From the NCBI GenBank assembly GCA_951640165.1, contig OX621260.1:15766001-15830000 (forward strand): DNA of 64,000 bases, written 5' to 3'. The DNA comes from Pseudoips prasinana. Its lineage: Eukaryota; Arthropoda; Insecta; Lepidoptera; Nolidae. Positions 41,521 through 51,149 of the stretch are shown one piece after another (position 1 is the stretch's first letter; each line of letters opens with the position of its first letter). The notes beneath the pieces are model-generated. The model ran no database searches and had not been told where the DNA came from. It worked only from the letters and a program-made list of their open reading frames with translations. Made by a program: the position numbers and the translations under genes.

Positions 41521-41635
41521 AAAAACAATAGGCGATAATTAGAATAATTGTTGATAAAAGGCAAAACTATCTCTCTACCTCCATTTCATAAGTAAACCTG
41601 ATGTTAGGGTGCGCGGAGTTCAAGATAGTGGTCAA

Positions 41636-42335
41636 TTGTTCTACTTCCGATGACTACCTTTCATGATGCAGAAGATATCGTCTACGTATCGTTTCCATAC
41701 CTTTACGTGGACCAAATGTTGTGCAATCATATTTTCAAAATGTTCCATCCAGATATTGGCCATTACCGGCGCCACAGAGCTGCCTGTAGCCACTCCGTCA
41801 ATCTGGAGGTAATATTGTCCTTGGTATAAAAAGTAGTTACATTCAAGGCAATTCGTCAGTAGAACTATGTACTCACTTGGTATGTTATTAGCTGCCAGTT
41901 TCCTGCCGATGACCTCAAGGTAGTATTTGATACGAACGTTTGTAAAAAGTGACTGAACGTCAAAACTCACCATCACCTCGTCAGGTTCCACTCTCATGCT
42001 CTTGATGATGTCAACAAAATGGCGAGAGTTTTTAACGAACGATTACGTTTTTCCTACTTATAGGTACAGACACCAGCACATCAAGCTACCTCGATCTGTC
42101 AAATTTCCCCAATCGAAAGTGAACGTTATGCTTTTGTCATAAAGTTGAAAATATATAAAAGAAATTTGACAGATTGGAGTAGCTGGATGTGCTGGCGTCT
42201 GTACAATACCTGAGTGATGTGTTTCGCTAGATCATAAGTGGGGGTATTGATCTGAATTACAATCGGGCGCAGTGGTACATTTTCTTTAGGAACCTTTGGC
42301 AAACCATTTAGTGTTGGTGGCTGAGCGTTCTTAGG
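41636..42335 (-). pseudogene. Penelope-like element reverse transcriptase, split by a MITE
   Basis: The minus strand first reads [18 protein letters not shown] and [12 protein letters not shown] (42335-42212), the N-terminal RT motifs of Penelope-like elements. After the 135-bp M1 MITE (42067-42201) it continues KNSRHFVDIIKS, then VSFDVQSLFTNV (catalytic Asp), YLQIDGVATGSSVAPVMANI and WKRYVDDIFCI (YVDD box), ending near 41636. Penelope elements use an RT related to telomerase, often with a GIY-YIG endonuclease, which is not seen here. Truncated at both ends, but the motif blocks are well kept. Confidence 0.75.
42067..42201. repeat. Palindromic MITE M1, inserted in Penelope RT
   Basis: Ends CAGACACCAGCACATCAAGC and CAGACGCCAGCACATCCAGC (inverted), flanked by TA. 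It interrupts coding that is continuous on either side. Confidence 0.8.
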
Positions 42336-42341
42336 TCTGGG

Positions 42342-42518
42342 CCTCTAGCACGAGTTCCTGCAGTTTATTTACTCGATCACACGTAAAGTTTCGTCCCATA
42401 CATTGAGCACCAGAATTTTAGTTCTTAATAGTTTCCGCGAGAGGCGCTAGTGCTCAATGTATGGGAGAAACTGTACGTGTGATCGAGTAAGTAAACTGCA
42501 GGAACTCGTGCTAGAGGC
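42342..42518. repeat. Palindromic MITE M2, second copy
   Basis: Ends 'gcctctagcacgagttcctg' and inverse; interior 'ctcgatcacacgt'. Matches 34513-34693. Confidence 0.8.
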
Positions 42519-42519
42519 C

Positions 42520-44100
42520 CTGACGAGACGTTCGAAAAACGTCGGGTAAATTTGTCTTAAATTGTTATCGTGATTGACACCCGTGTCCACAATATATAAT
42601 AAATGAATACAAATTAAATTTAAATACTCAAATAAATAGGTTTAAATCTACATTTTTTTTTGCTTGACCAATAATTCATAAAATTAGTTATATATTAACC
42701 AGTCATCGCCATCTGCCGTCAATTGACGGTACTTAAGTAATAACTTTAATACGTTTAGTTTGCGACAGATGGCGCTGCGACCGTCGAACTCAATTTTACG
42801 ACGATGTAACACTGTCGATAGGATCTGTAAACAAAAGTTCTCTCTAGATGACAGCGGCAACAGTATAAATTTCTATCACTATTAATAATTTAACTTATTT
42901 ATGACGATATATAGGTGGTATACTGATTTACCTTTTTTTTACGTGGTGGAACTGCTCTAGTCGCACGGGGTGTGGGGCTCGACCCACTAAAACCACCACG
43001 GTAGCCCGCCTCACAGTGCCTGAGGCGGGGGCTCTGGGTACTCGTGAACGATCTCGCAGTACCCCCGCTGTACACGAGCGTCCGCGAGACTCTCACAGGG
43101 GAGGGGAGGGGCCTGAATGATAGTGTTTTTCCTGAAGACTCTTTTTGTATATACAGGTGTAAGGTGGATATTATTATTATTGTTATTTGGGGCCTGATGT
43201 CTTGTTGGCATCTTGCTACCTCGACCATTTCTGATCTATTGTGGCAGAGCTCCTTGATTTGTAAGAGTTCACTGCTTAATCATATAGCTTTGATAAACTT
43301 CCAGATTGATTGTGAAGTGGGTGTTTGTATCTCTTCCGGTTGCATGATATGCTTTCCCAAGTAGTTACTTCATTGGAGTTTCCTCTCATTCTTGGCAGAA
43401 TCTCAATTCTCAATCAGATCTGCAAATTGTGCTGTCGACCACCTTTAGGTTGTACTTTAGGTTTGTAGGGTGGATATGCCAAGTTACAGCCCCCTTCTAA
43501 GCGTCGGCCGTCCACACATTGGGTCTTTACTAACCTACCCTAATTAGTTAAGAAATTCACCATTCCTGGGAAAGCAAGAAAGAAAAGGCTAGATATTTTA
43601 AAGAGAGTCGGTTAAATAAAAAAACGACTGTGTTTTAGACCACACGACTTAAATAAAACTAAATCACTAAGATAAACGAAATATGATAAAAAAACGGCTA
43701 TGAGAGAAAGATAATGTGTGCTCGCTCTCTTTTATAGTACTTAATATATAAAATGAAACTTTCTCTATCTCTTTCTATCTTCACTAAGGTTTTACAACAA
43801 TAATCTTTAGATCGCGCCATATCCGCGCACTTAAGGCCGGTTATCAACAAACCTTTGTTATAATCATAAATTTAGTGCCAAATTGTAGTGCTATATTTAA
43901 ATATACTTTAACAATGTTCAATGGTACTGACAATAATTAGATTTTAGTTAGTCAAAAATTGTTAGAATAACTAGGGAGCGCTTACGCACTTTTTTGACAA
44001 TTTAAAACCTGTAGATCTTCGTCCTCTCTTTAGCCCCCTACTCCCTCCATAAATAGCATTTTTCTCGGAACGGTGGTAGTCAAGCGACGTGGTTTTTAAA
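42520..44100. other. Unassigned region
   Basis: A GC-richer piece (42950-43100) contains 'cgagcgtccgcgagactctc' and a 109-codon minus frame without a recognisable domain. The rest is AT-rich with Lepidoptera-type 'agatggcgctgcgacc' motifs. No gene supported. Confidence 0.3.
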
Positions 44101-44108
44101 TAATTGTA

Positions 44109-44244
44109 CAGACGCCAGCATATTCAGCTACCCCAAACTTTCAAATTTCTTTTATAGATTTTCCATCTTTATCACAAAAGCATAAGGTTCCCTTTCAATT
44201 GCCAAAATTTGACAGATTGGGGTAGCTTGATGTGCTGGCGTCTG
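44109..44244. repeat. Palindromic MITE M1, third copy
   Basis: TA-flanked; 'cagacgccagcatattcagc' and its inverse, with interior 'ttgacagattggggtagctt'. Confidence 0.8.
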
Positions 44245-44284
44245 TACTAAATCTGAAGTAGGTAGGTAGATATTAACTACCTAC

Positions 44285-44412
44285 TTGATATTTAGATAAT
44301 AATTTTTCGACATATGTGATAAACAGACGGCACGGATGGACTAATTTATAAATGTAATTACTTTAATATTGTTTTAGAATATACTGCTGCATTGTGAGCT
44401 TGGTATATGATT
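44285..44412 (+). repeat. LINE T2 tail fragment
   Basis: 'aaacagacggcacggatgga' and 'gctgcattgtgagcttgg' match the T2 3' UTR. Confidence 0.55.
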
Positions 44413-44665
44413 AAGATAAGATAGTTGTTTATTTCACCACATAACATAAAACTATAACAATAATTATAGGTGCGTACAGTTAAAAGATTCTTTGTTTTAT
44501 TTTTATTATGTCTTATTGATTCATTGTTAAATTAATTTAAAATGTATAGCTGACACCCAGTTTCAATTTAAATACTTGTACTCAACCATAGCTTTGTATC
44601 CTTTTTTAATAATGGCAAATGTGTATTTGTACTGATTCAATAATATTTTCACCAACTTTATGTAG

Positions 44666-44778
44666 GTACTACATTTAATGCAAACAAACAAATAAATAAA
44701 TGTATCTCAACCCCAAGCATCCATCGCTTGGGATTGAGATACATTTATTTATTTGTTTGTTTGCATTAAATGTGGTAC
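44666..44778. repeat. 113-bp palindrome, 53-bp arms
   Basis: Arms start 'gtactacatttaatgcaaac' and are reverse complements with about two mismatches around the 7-nt loop atccatc. Confidence 0.88.
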
Positions 44779-45296
44779 ATAAACTTATATTTCATTACTG
44801 TCGCTTTGGATAAAAGTAATCTATCTTTCTTCAATCCGAAATTCACATTTTACTTCATAATGTCCAATGAACATTATAAGAATTGTATCAAAAAGTTATG
44901 AATCTGATCACATTTTATTTTAAATTCAATAAATACGGCGCGCCACCACGGAATAAAAAGTACTTAAGGCGCCACATCGAACTTTAACCAAAGAGTACTA
45001 AAACAATAAACTGGGAACTATCTTACGACTTTGTTGACAGAATATAGAATCGGAGACCCAATAGAGTTAAAAAGATTGTGGATAACAAAACCTACTTCCA
45101 GCCTGTATATTTTATCGTAATTGTTAACCGCACAGAATCATCTATACTTACATACAATATTTAACAATATTATGATTAAGTAACTCACTCAGTGTTACCA
45201 GATAAAAAATTAAAAATACCGTCTTTATTCATCAAAAATACGAAAAATACCGTGTATGTGTAATCATTAATCAATTAAAAAAACATAAAATGACAT

Positions 45297-45845
45297 TGAA
45301 ACCGATTTTTGGAGCGAAGTTCCTTATCGCGCGTTGTGAAAGGGGGCTAGATGGAAAAAAATAAGACGAAAAGTTGGTTTTTTTTCACTAAAATTGAGCC
45401 TACTGATTAAGTTTATTATATTCATTATATTGGTTAACAATAAAAAAAATATTATTATAACTTAAAAAAAATATTTTTTATTACAAATCCTTCACTAATT
45501 TTTACTAATTTCACACTAATAAATTTACACTAATTTGACGGTCACCATAGCCTAGTTGGTAGTGCTCCTGCCTACGAAGCTGATGGTCCTGGGTTCGAAT
45601 CCCGGTAAGTGCAAATATTTGTGTGATGAGTACGAACATTTGTTTCTGAGTCATGGATGTTCTCTATGTATTTAAGTATTTATCTATCTATATAAGTATG
45701 TATATCGTCGCCTGTTACCCATTGTACAAGCTTTGCTTAGTTTGGGGCTAGGATGATCTGTGTGACATTGTCACTAGATATTATTACTAATTAATCGAAA
45801 GGAACTAACTTCGTTCCATCCGGGTGTCCCTTGACACCTCTCAAG
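45297..45845. repeat. Non-autonomous element carrying a SINE
   Basis: Left part 'gagcgaagttccttatcgcg' and right part 'cggtgtc...' type end ('atccgggtgtcccttgacac', 45818-45837) match 40790-40990 in inverse. The SINE at 45535-45790 interrupts it. Confidence 0.45.
45535..45790 (+). repeat. tRNA-derived SINE-D
   Basis: 'catagcctagttggtagtgc' and B-box 'gggttcgaatcccggtaagt', body 'tatttgtgtgatgagtacga', tail 'acaagctttgcttagtttgg'. The head is tRNA-like but the body continues as a SINE. Confidence 0.65.
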
Positions 45846-46058
45846 TTTTTATCGTGGTTAGAGAAGTGGGCAAACTACTAACAGGATCACACTTGTATTC
45901 AGCATTATTAGGATCACCTAACACATAATATATATTTGGGAGTTCTCCCCCACTGTAAGTATTTCTCTATGATCCTCTCGCGCAGCGTAGTAATATTGCC
46001 AAACAACACGGTAGTCAGTATTTAAAATAAAAAACTTGTGTGTACTTATGTACACGCG

Positions 46059-46381
46059 TTAGAAGTTATACTTCTTAATATACAACTTGAACATAGTCAT
46101 CAATTTTCATACCACCTAGAACTAACGTCATGCTGTTATTTTTACGATGCGCGCGCATCGTAAAAATTCACTCTCATACATTTTCATACCACCTAGAACT
46201 AACTCTATGCTGTTATTTTTACGATGCGCACGCACGATGTGCGCGCATCGTAAAATATCACTCTCATACCACCTAGAACTAACTTCATGCTGTAAAATTT
46301 TTTGGTGTCGGTGTGCGCGCGCATCGTAAAAATTCACTCTCATCATTTTTCTCCATCGCGCCAAAAGAAGTATAACTTCAA
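46059..46381. repeat. Three tandem hairpin-forming units
   Basis: Units of about 75-90 bp (46100, 46178, 46268) each carry 'accacctagaactaac' and a CG-rich hairpin. In the first, 46139-46166 is a perfect 28-bp palindrome (tttttacgatgcgc and inverse). The block is bracketed by inverted 'gaagttatacttc' and 'gaagtataacttc' (46062 and 46366), which look like element termini. Confidence 0.7.
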
Positions 46382-46799
46382 TTTTAGTCGATAAATGTAA
46401 AAGCCACGTGAACGTCCTGAATTGTTACCGTAGACTGTGCAAAGTTAATATTTACCGTGCTTCTACGGTAATTACGGTGTAACTGGTAACACTGACTCAC
46501 TAAACATTTTTAGTTTCAAGGCCGTGCTCAATAAACGGTTTTATCCCTTAATTTAAACTCCGTGGATCTTTGAGCATAGACAAGATAGACCGTGGATAGT
46601 ACTTTACCATTGTTACTTTTTGAAGAAAATCGAGACGAAAATAATTTTGTTTAAATTGCAATTTCTCATAATTTTCAACAAAGAATGAAGTAGATGACTT
46701 TTTATTTATTCAATTAAATTCTATATTGATGGTAGAGTATTATGTACTATACATTGTCAAGGATTTATGTCTTCGAGTGTGAAGCGAGAATAAATGTGT

Positions 46800-46960
46800 T
46801 AGAATAAGACATATAGTAGGGACTAGAGAGTGGTAGCCATTTTTAAACGAAGTTGCTGGACTGGATGGAAGGAGAGTTGCATTCGGTAACTTGTGTTCAA
46901 GGTGTGAGTTTCGTTTAACTTCAAGTTTCTCGTAGTGAACGCAGTTCCTGCAATAAATAT
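46800..46960 (+). other. Candidate 5' UTR exon of the IFI27-like gene
   Basis: A repeat-free stretch ends at 46960 followed by the donor GTGAGT. Joined to the acceptor at 47785 it gives a leader whose first ATG is that of the IFI27-like protein. The transcription start is not visible. Confidence 0.4.
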
Positions 46961-47039
46961 GTGAGTATTTATTTAGTGTTTAAATATTGCTATAATGTCT
47001 AATAAGGTAACATGAATAGCGAACAAAACTTAGGAACGC

Positions 47040-47200
47040 ACTAACATGCAAAATGCATAATATAAATGATTTCTACATGTTTTCATACAAGCTGTGTACC
47101 TAAATATCTATATGTATAATTATGTACACTTAACTATATTAGGTAGGTAGGTACTACAAATATGTTCTGACTATTTAAAAGCGAGAATATTATCGTCTTA
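47040..47200 (+). repeat. LINE T1 tail fragment in intron
   Basis: 'tttcatacaagctgtgtacc' and 'atatgttctgactatttaaa' match the T1 3' UTR. The AATAAA end is missing. Confidence 0.5.
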
Positions 47201-47369
47201 TATTTTTTATTATTACGAGCATTTACTTAAAAATAATATTATCTCCACATTAAAGATGCATCAAAAAGTACTTAATTCTAAAGGGCATGTAAATAAAAAT
47301 AATATATACCTACTTATGCATCACTCAGTGATTTCCACAATAGAGTTGTGTCCACCATTTTGAGGGATA

Positions 47370-47745
47370 TGCCTTTCGGCACGCTTGGCAGAAAGGTTTA
47401 CGATCACAGTACGATAGTCATATTACACAAAGATACGCTGCTGCCCGTTATCAGTTAGATATTCCCTCAGGACTACTTCTACGCCCCCAACTGGATTAGA
47501 TGGGGTAGCGATATTCTAAGCCGTCACACAGTAAAATATCCTTCATCATCATCATCATGTCAGCCAAAGTATGTCCACAGCTGGACAACAGCCTTTCCAA
47601 ATCTTTGCGATGGCAGCTTGATGGTCATAATTCACTGAAAAACGCTGCTGCCCGTTCTCTGGTAATCCCTCTCTCGATTTCTACGCCCCCCCCCCCCCCC
47701 CCCCCAAAGGGATGAGATGGAGTGATGATAATCTATGCCGTTACC
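47370..47745 (-). repeat. Two SINE-R copies in tandem
   Basis: Minus-sense copies at about 47370-47540 and 47545-47745. Each has 'tacgccccc', 'gatgagatgg' or 'gattagatgg' and 'ctgctgcccgtt'. The second starts with (ATC)n and 'cagctggacaacagcc', and has its C-run expanded to 21 at 47687-47705. Confidence 0.6.
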
Positions 47746-47785
47746 AAAAAGCAAAAAAAAACTCATGTCACTATTTTTGTTTCAG

Positions 47786-48012
47786 TGGAAAATGGGTATC
47801 CTCGCAGCTATTGTTGTCAACTTGGTGGGTGGAGCCGTCATTTACCTGACTGGGGGCCTGCTGATTCCGCTGGTGGCACCATGGCTCGGCTTCGGGAGTG
47901 CTGGCATTGCTGCTGGGTCTATAGCTGCTGGAGCCCAATCTTTCTACGGCAACCTCGCTGCAGGGTCCATTATATCTTTATTGACTTCTGCTACGATGGT
48001 GGCACCAACTCC
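47786..48012 (+). CDS. IFI6/IFI27 (ISG12)-type small membrane protein, coding exon
   Basis: Acceptor 'tttttgtttcag' ends at 47785; ATG is at 47792; the donor is ACTCC|GTGAGT at 48012/48013. The protein is 74 residues: an N-terminal hydrophobic helix (residues 2-18), a second (19-33), then the family core GFGSAGIAAGSIAAG (33-47), YGNLAAGSI and LTSATMVAPTP. The Gly/Ala-rich 'GxxSAGIAAGSxAA' core is the Ifi-6-16 domain of vertebrate IFI6/IFI27, which sit in mitochondrial or ER membranes and modulate apoptosis and antiviral responses; the insect role is not established. The last two nucleotides of the exon plus A-TAA from the next exon (49728) end the protein at Pro74; reading through the donor also gives Pro-stop. 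No ribosomal or signal cleavage feature decides another start. Confidence 0.75.
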
Positions 48013-48059
48013 GTGAGTAACAATTTTATGTAGACTTGAAGAGTAATAATAAAATAATA

Positions 48060-48175
48060 AAAATTTAATTATATCCTCGCAGTATGATAGTCACAGTACA
48101 CATAGAGATGCTGCTGCCCGTTTTCTGAGAGATAATCCCTCAGGTTGACTTTGAAGCCCCCCATGGGATAACATA
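48060..48175 (-). repeat. SINE-R fragment in intron
   Basis: 'cctcgcagtatgatagtcac', 'atgctgctgcccgttttctg' and 'tgaagccccccatgggat', the reverse of the SINE-R 5' half. Confidence 0.55.
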
Positions 48176-48179
48176 ATAA

Positions 48180-48432
48180 TGATTTCCTGGGACATTATTT
48201 ACACACGGCCATCTGATCCCAAACTAAGCAGGGCTTGTACAATGGAAACCAGATAACTGGTATACTACATATTATACTTTTCTTTTGTAAATACATATTT
48301 AAATAGATAATTACACCCAGACTCAGGACAAACAGACATGTTCATTTACACAAATATCTGTCCTGAGTGGGAATCTAATCCACCACCTGTGGTGTGCAAA
48401 GTAAGCTTTTACCAACCACACCACAGGCCCAT
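48180..48432 (-). repeat. SINE-A, nearly full length, in intron
   Basis: The minus strand carries 'ttagattcccactcaggaca' (decayed B-box), body and tail 'ttgggatcagatggccgtgt'. Confidence 0.7.
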
Positions 48433-48629
48433 CATACATTGGATAATACCCCAACCTATGTAATTACATTCTGACACAGATAGTGAAGATCTTTACTATT
48501 TGCAACTTTGAACTTGAACTTTCAAATCCCGAGTGATGCCAAGAAGATAAATTGGGATTTTTCTATTAAAACAGTATCAGCCCTCACATATTCAAGCAGT
48601 ACATATTTATAGAAATATGTACTGCTAGT

Positions 48630-48672
48630 GCATGTGCTTTATATATATATATATATAAAGCACATGCACAAT
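48630..48672. repeat. Palindrome around an (AT)n core
   Basis: 'gtgcatgtgcttta' and its inverse flank (TA)n; a second short (AT)n follows at 48671-48686. Confidence 0.8.
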
Positions 48673-48749
48673 ATATATATATATATACAGGTATATTCCA
48701 TTTTATTGCTCTAGCTAAAGCAATAAAATAAAATACATATGATAAAATG

Positions 48750-49025
48750 ACGGCCAGTTGGCGTGGTAGGCCAGGTAGATACTTGCCCTCCACGCTGGAG
48801 GTCGTGGGTTCGATTCCCACCCAGGACAAATATTTGTGTGCATGAATATGTCTGTTTGTCCTGAGTCTGGGTGTAATTATCTACATAAGTATGTATTTAC
48901 AAAAAAATATTGTATTAGTACACATATGTAGTATATCCATTATCTGGTTTCCATAATACAAGCTTTGCTTAGTTTGGGATCAGATGGCCATGTGTAAAAA
49001 ATGTCCCAGGATATAATCATTATTA
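48750..49025 (+). repeat. SINE-A, full length, in intron
   Basis: 'ggccagttggcgtggtaggc', B-box 'gggttcgattcccacccagg', body and tail 'gggatcagatggccatgtgt' with 'aatgtcccaggatata'. Confidence 0.8.
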
Positions 49026-49239
49026 TATTATTCCATCATTCATTCAATCAATTATAAGCTTGACAATAACTTAATATAAGCTAGCTATATCATAAATGTT
49101 ATATCTAAATTGTTTCATACTTTCCGTGTAGAAGGGAAAGGGAAGGAAGGGAAAAATACATGTTTGAACTTGTTCTGAGTATTATGGAATATTAATATCA
49201 CAAAATGATCGATCCAAAATATCCGTTAAAGCTGTGTGA

Positions 49240-49519
49240 GCTTTGAGCCTTTAATTTTGGGTAAGCGGTGGGAATGCGTAAGTATCTCACCCGCAATAAG
49301 AATTTGTAGAATAGTTTTTATTGCTTTATAGAATAGTAAACTATGCATTTGACCATGTGATGATCTTCAGCAAAGTGTTGTGCATGAGCCCACAAAAGTT
49401 TCTGAGTTAGTACGACCAATCTTCGACAGATGGCACCACTATCATTACAATGAATTTCATAATATAGGTATTACCGAGAGAGTTAATGTAACGCTGGTAA
49501 AACCGTGGGGCACAGCTAG
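49240..49519 (+). mobile_element. Helitron-like element in intron
   Basis: 'acaaaagtttctgagttagt', 'cgacagatggcaccactatc' and the end 'ggtaaaaccgtggggcacag' then CTAG at 49516. Related to 34943-35345. Confidence 0.55.
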
Positions 49520-49727
49520 TCTGTTATGTATAAACTGTTACAATAAATACGCCTCACTACAATCCTGTGGGCAGAGTTTTTTTTTACTTTAAAGTTACCT
49601 ATATGCAGGCAGAAGGATAAGCTTTATTTTTGATTGATACTATATTGTTTGTCTTGAATTATATATTATATATATATATAATTATAGTTCTGAAATTTTT
49701 GTTCATTATTATATTTCTTTGTTTCAG

Positions 49728-49795
49728 ATAATTCACATCAACCGTTTTGTACAATAACCTTTAATGTTGAAATAAATGAGTTAAATTGATTAAAT
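49728..49795 (+). other. Last exon of the IFI27-like gene (stop codon and 3' UTR)
   Basis: Acceptor 'tttctttgtttcag' ends at 49727. The exon starts A-TAA, which closes the frame left open at 48012, then a short UTR with AATAAA at 49771-49776. Intron 2 would be 1,715 bp. The agreement of reading phase, stop and poly(A) signal supports the model. Confidence 0.55.
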
Positions 49796-49984
49796 GCGTA
49801 AGACTTATTTCGCCCTAATACTTCTAACTCACAGATAATAAATATATGAAACTTGGTAGCAATATTTAAATTCACAGAACATAGACTACGGCTAAAAACC
49901 TCTTTGGTATGTAATCTTGAAGTTGAATGTAAATGTGTCTTTGGCGCCGCATGTCATCTTATAAAAATACTAGTTAACATTATC

Positions 49985-50080
49985 ATCATCATTATATCAG
50001 CCGTAAGACGTCCACTGCTGGACAAAGGCCTCCCCAAGGATCTCCACAATGGCCGGTCTTGTTCTGCCCTGATAAGCCCC
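49985..50080 (-). repeat. RTE 3'-tail fragment
   Basis: 'cgtccactgctggacaaagg' and 'cctccccaaggatctccaca', the reverse of the RTE end at 37262, beginning with (ATC)n. Confidence 0.65.
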
Positions 50081-50359
50081 TTCAATAATGGACACAATTA
50101 AAACTAGTTAACTAGCAAATAAATTATACGTAACGAAGAAAACGAGTGAAAGAACACTATTTTTCACTATCTTGATGTTTATATATATTATATGTATATC
50201 TATTTAAATATTTGTATGTAAATTAATAAAATTATTACATCAGTTATCTCTTCATTTATCTTTACCTACACACTTTTGTACTTTCTTCTGCAACTTTCCT
50301 CTCGCGGGTCTGCTGGAAGAGATTTCTTTAGAAATAAGCAGCACCCTTGTACCTCTACT

Positions 50360-50475
50360 TCATCATCATCATTCAGCCGAAAGACGTCCACTGCTGGACA
50401 AAGGCCTCCCCCAAAGATCTCCACAATTGCCGGTCTTGCGCTATACGCATCCAGCTGTTTCCTGTGACCCTGCGA
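50360..50475 (-). repeat. RTE 3'-tail fragment
   Basis: 'catcatcatcattcagccga', 'acgtccactgctggacaaag', 'cttgcgctatacgcatccag'; somewhat longer than the copy at 49985. Confidence 0.7.
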
Positions 50476-50584
50476 CCTCTACTTCATACTATGTTAATTT
50501 CCATTTGTTTATATTTTGTGTGTACCTACATTAATAATAATAAAGTTTACAATCAAAGCACACCTAGACTTATAACAATTATTT

Positions 50585-50870
50585 ATGGGGCACATAAATA
50601 GTTGCGGTGGGGGCATCGAACTCGAAACCATTAGTCCTTACCTTATGGTCCAAATATTGAGAGTTCGATCATCGCACAATACAAATATTTGTGTTCATAA
50701 AACATGTCTATTTGTCTTGGTCCGAGTGTTTTCTGTGTATTGTATGTATATATTTACAAAATACGCGCATAAGTATTTTTATCCGTTGTCAAGTATCCAT
50801 AGTACAAACTTTGCTGTGTTTGGGCTAGATGGCGCTGTGTGATATGTCCCTATTTACATTTAACTAAAGT
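50585..50870 (+). repeat. SINE-E copy
   Basis: 'agttgcggtgggggcatcga', B-box-like 'gagttcgatcatcgcac', body 'tttgtcttggtccgagtgtt', tail 'ctagatggcgctgtgtgata'. The tail matches 3505-3650. Confidence 0.6.
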
Positions 50871-51044
50871 ATGTACGTGTACACCTAAAGTAAAGTATCT
50901 ATACACCTAAGCTCCTCACCACTAACCTAGTAGACTCACGGTTGCCTGGAAGAGATAAAGCGGCCATTTGTACAATCTTAACATACTCATAGTTCTTTTT
51001 ATGTACCTATTATTTTTAGTCCAAAAAAGTACAACAAACGTAAA

Positions 51045-51148
51045 AACAAAAAAGTAGAACAAATATTTTAGTCAATATTAAAGTACGGAGCTCGGTATCT
51101 AGCTCCGTACTTTAATATTGACTAAAATATTTGTTCTACTTTTTTGTT
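51045..51148. repeat. 104-bp perfect palindrome, 48-bp arms
   Basis: Arms start 'aacaaaaaagtagaacaaat' and are exact reverse complements around the 8-nt loop cggtatct. Confidence 0.92.
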
Positions 51149-51149
51149 A

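Noticed and set aside
42899..43228. 109-codon minus frame next to Penelope
   Set aside because: No recognised motif; Arg/Ser/Pro-rich composition follows local GC content, and continuity with the Penelope RT could not be shown.
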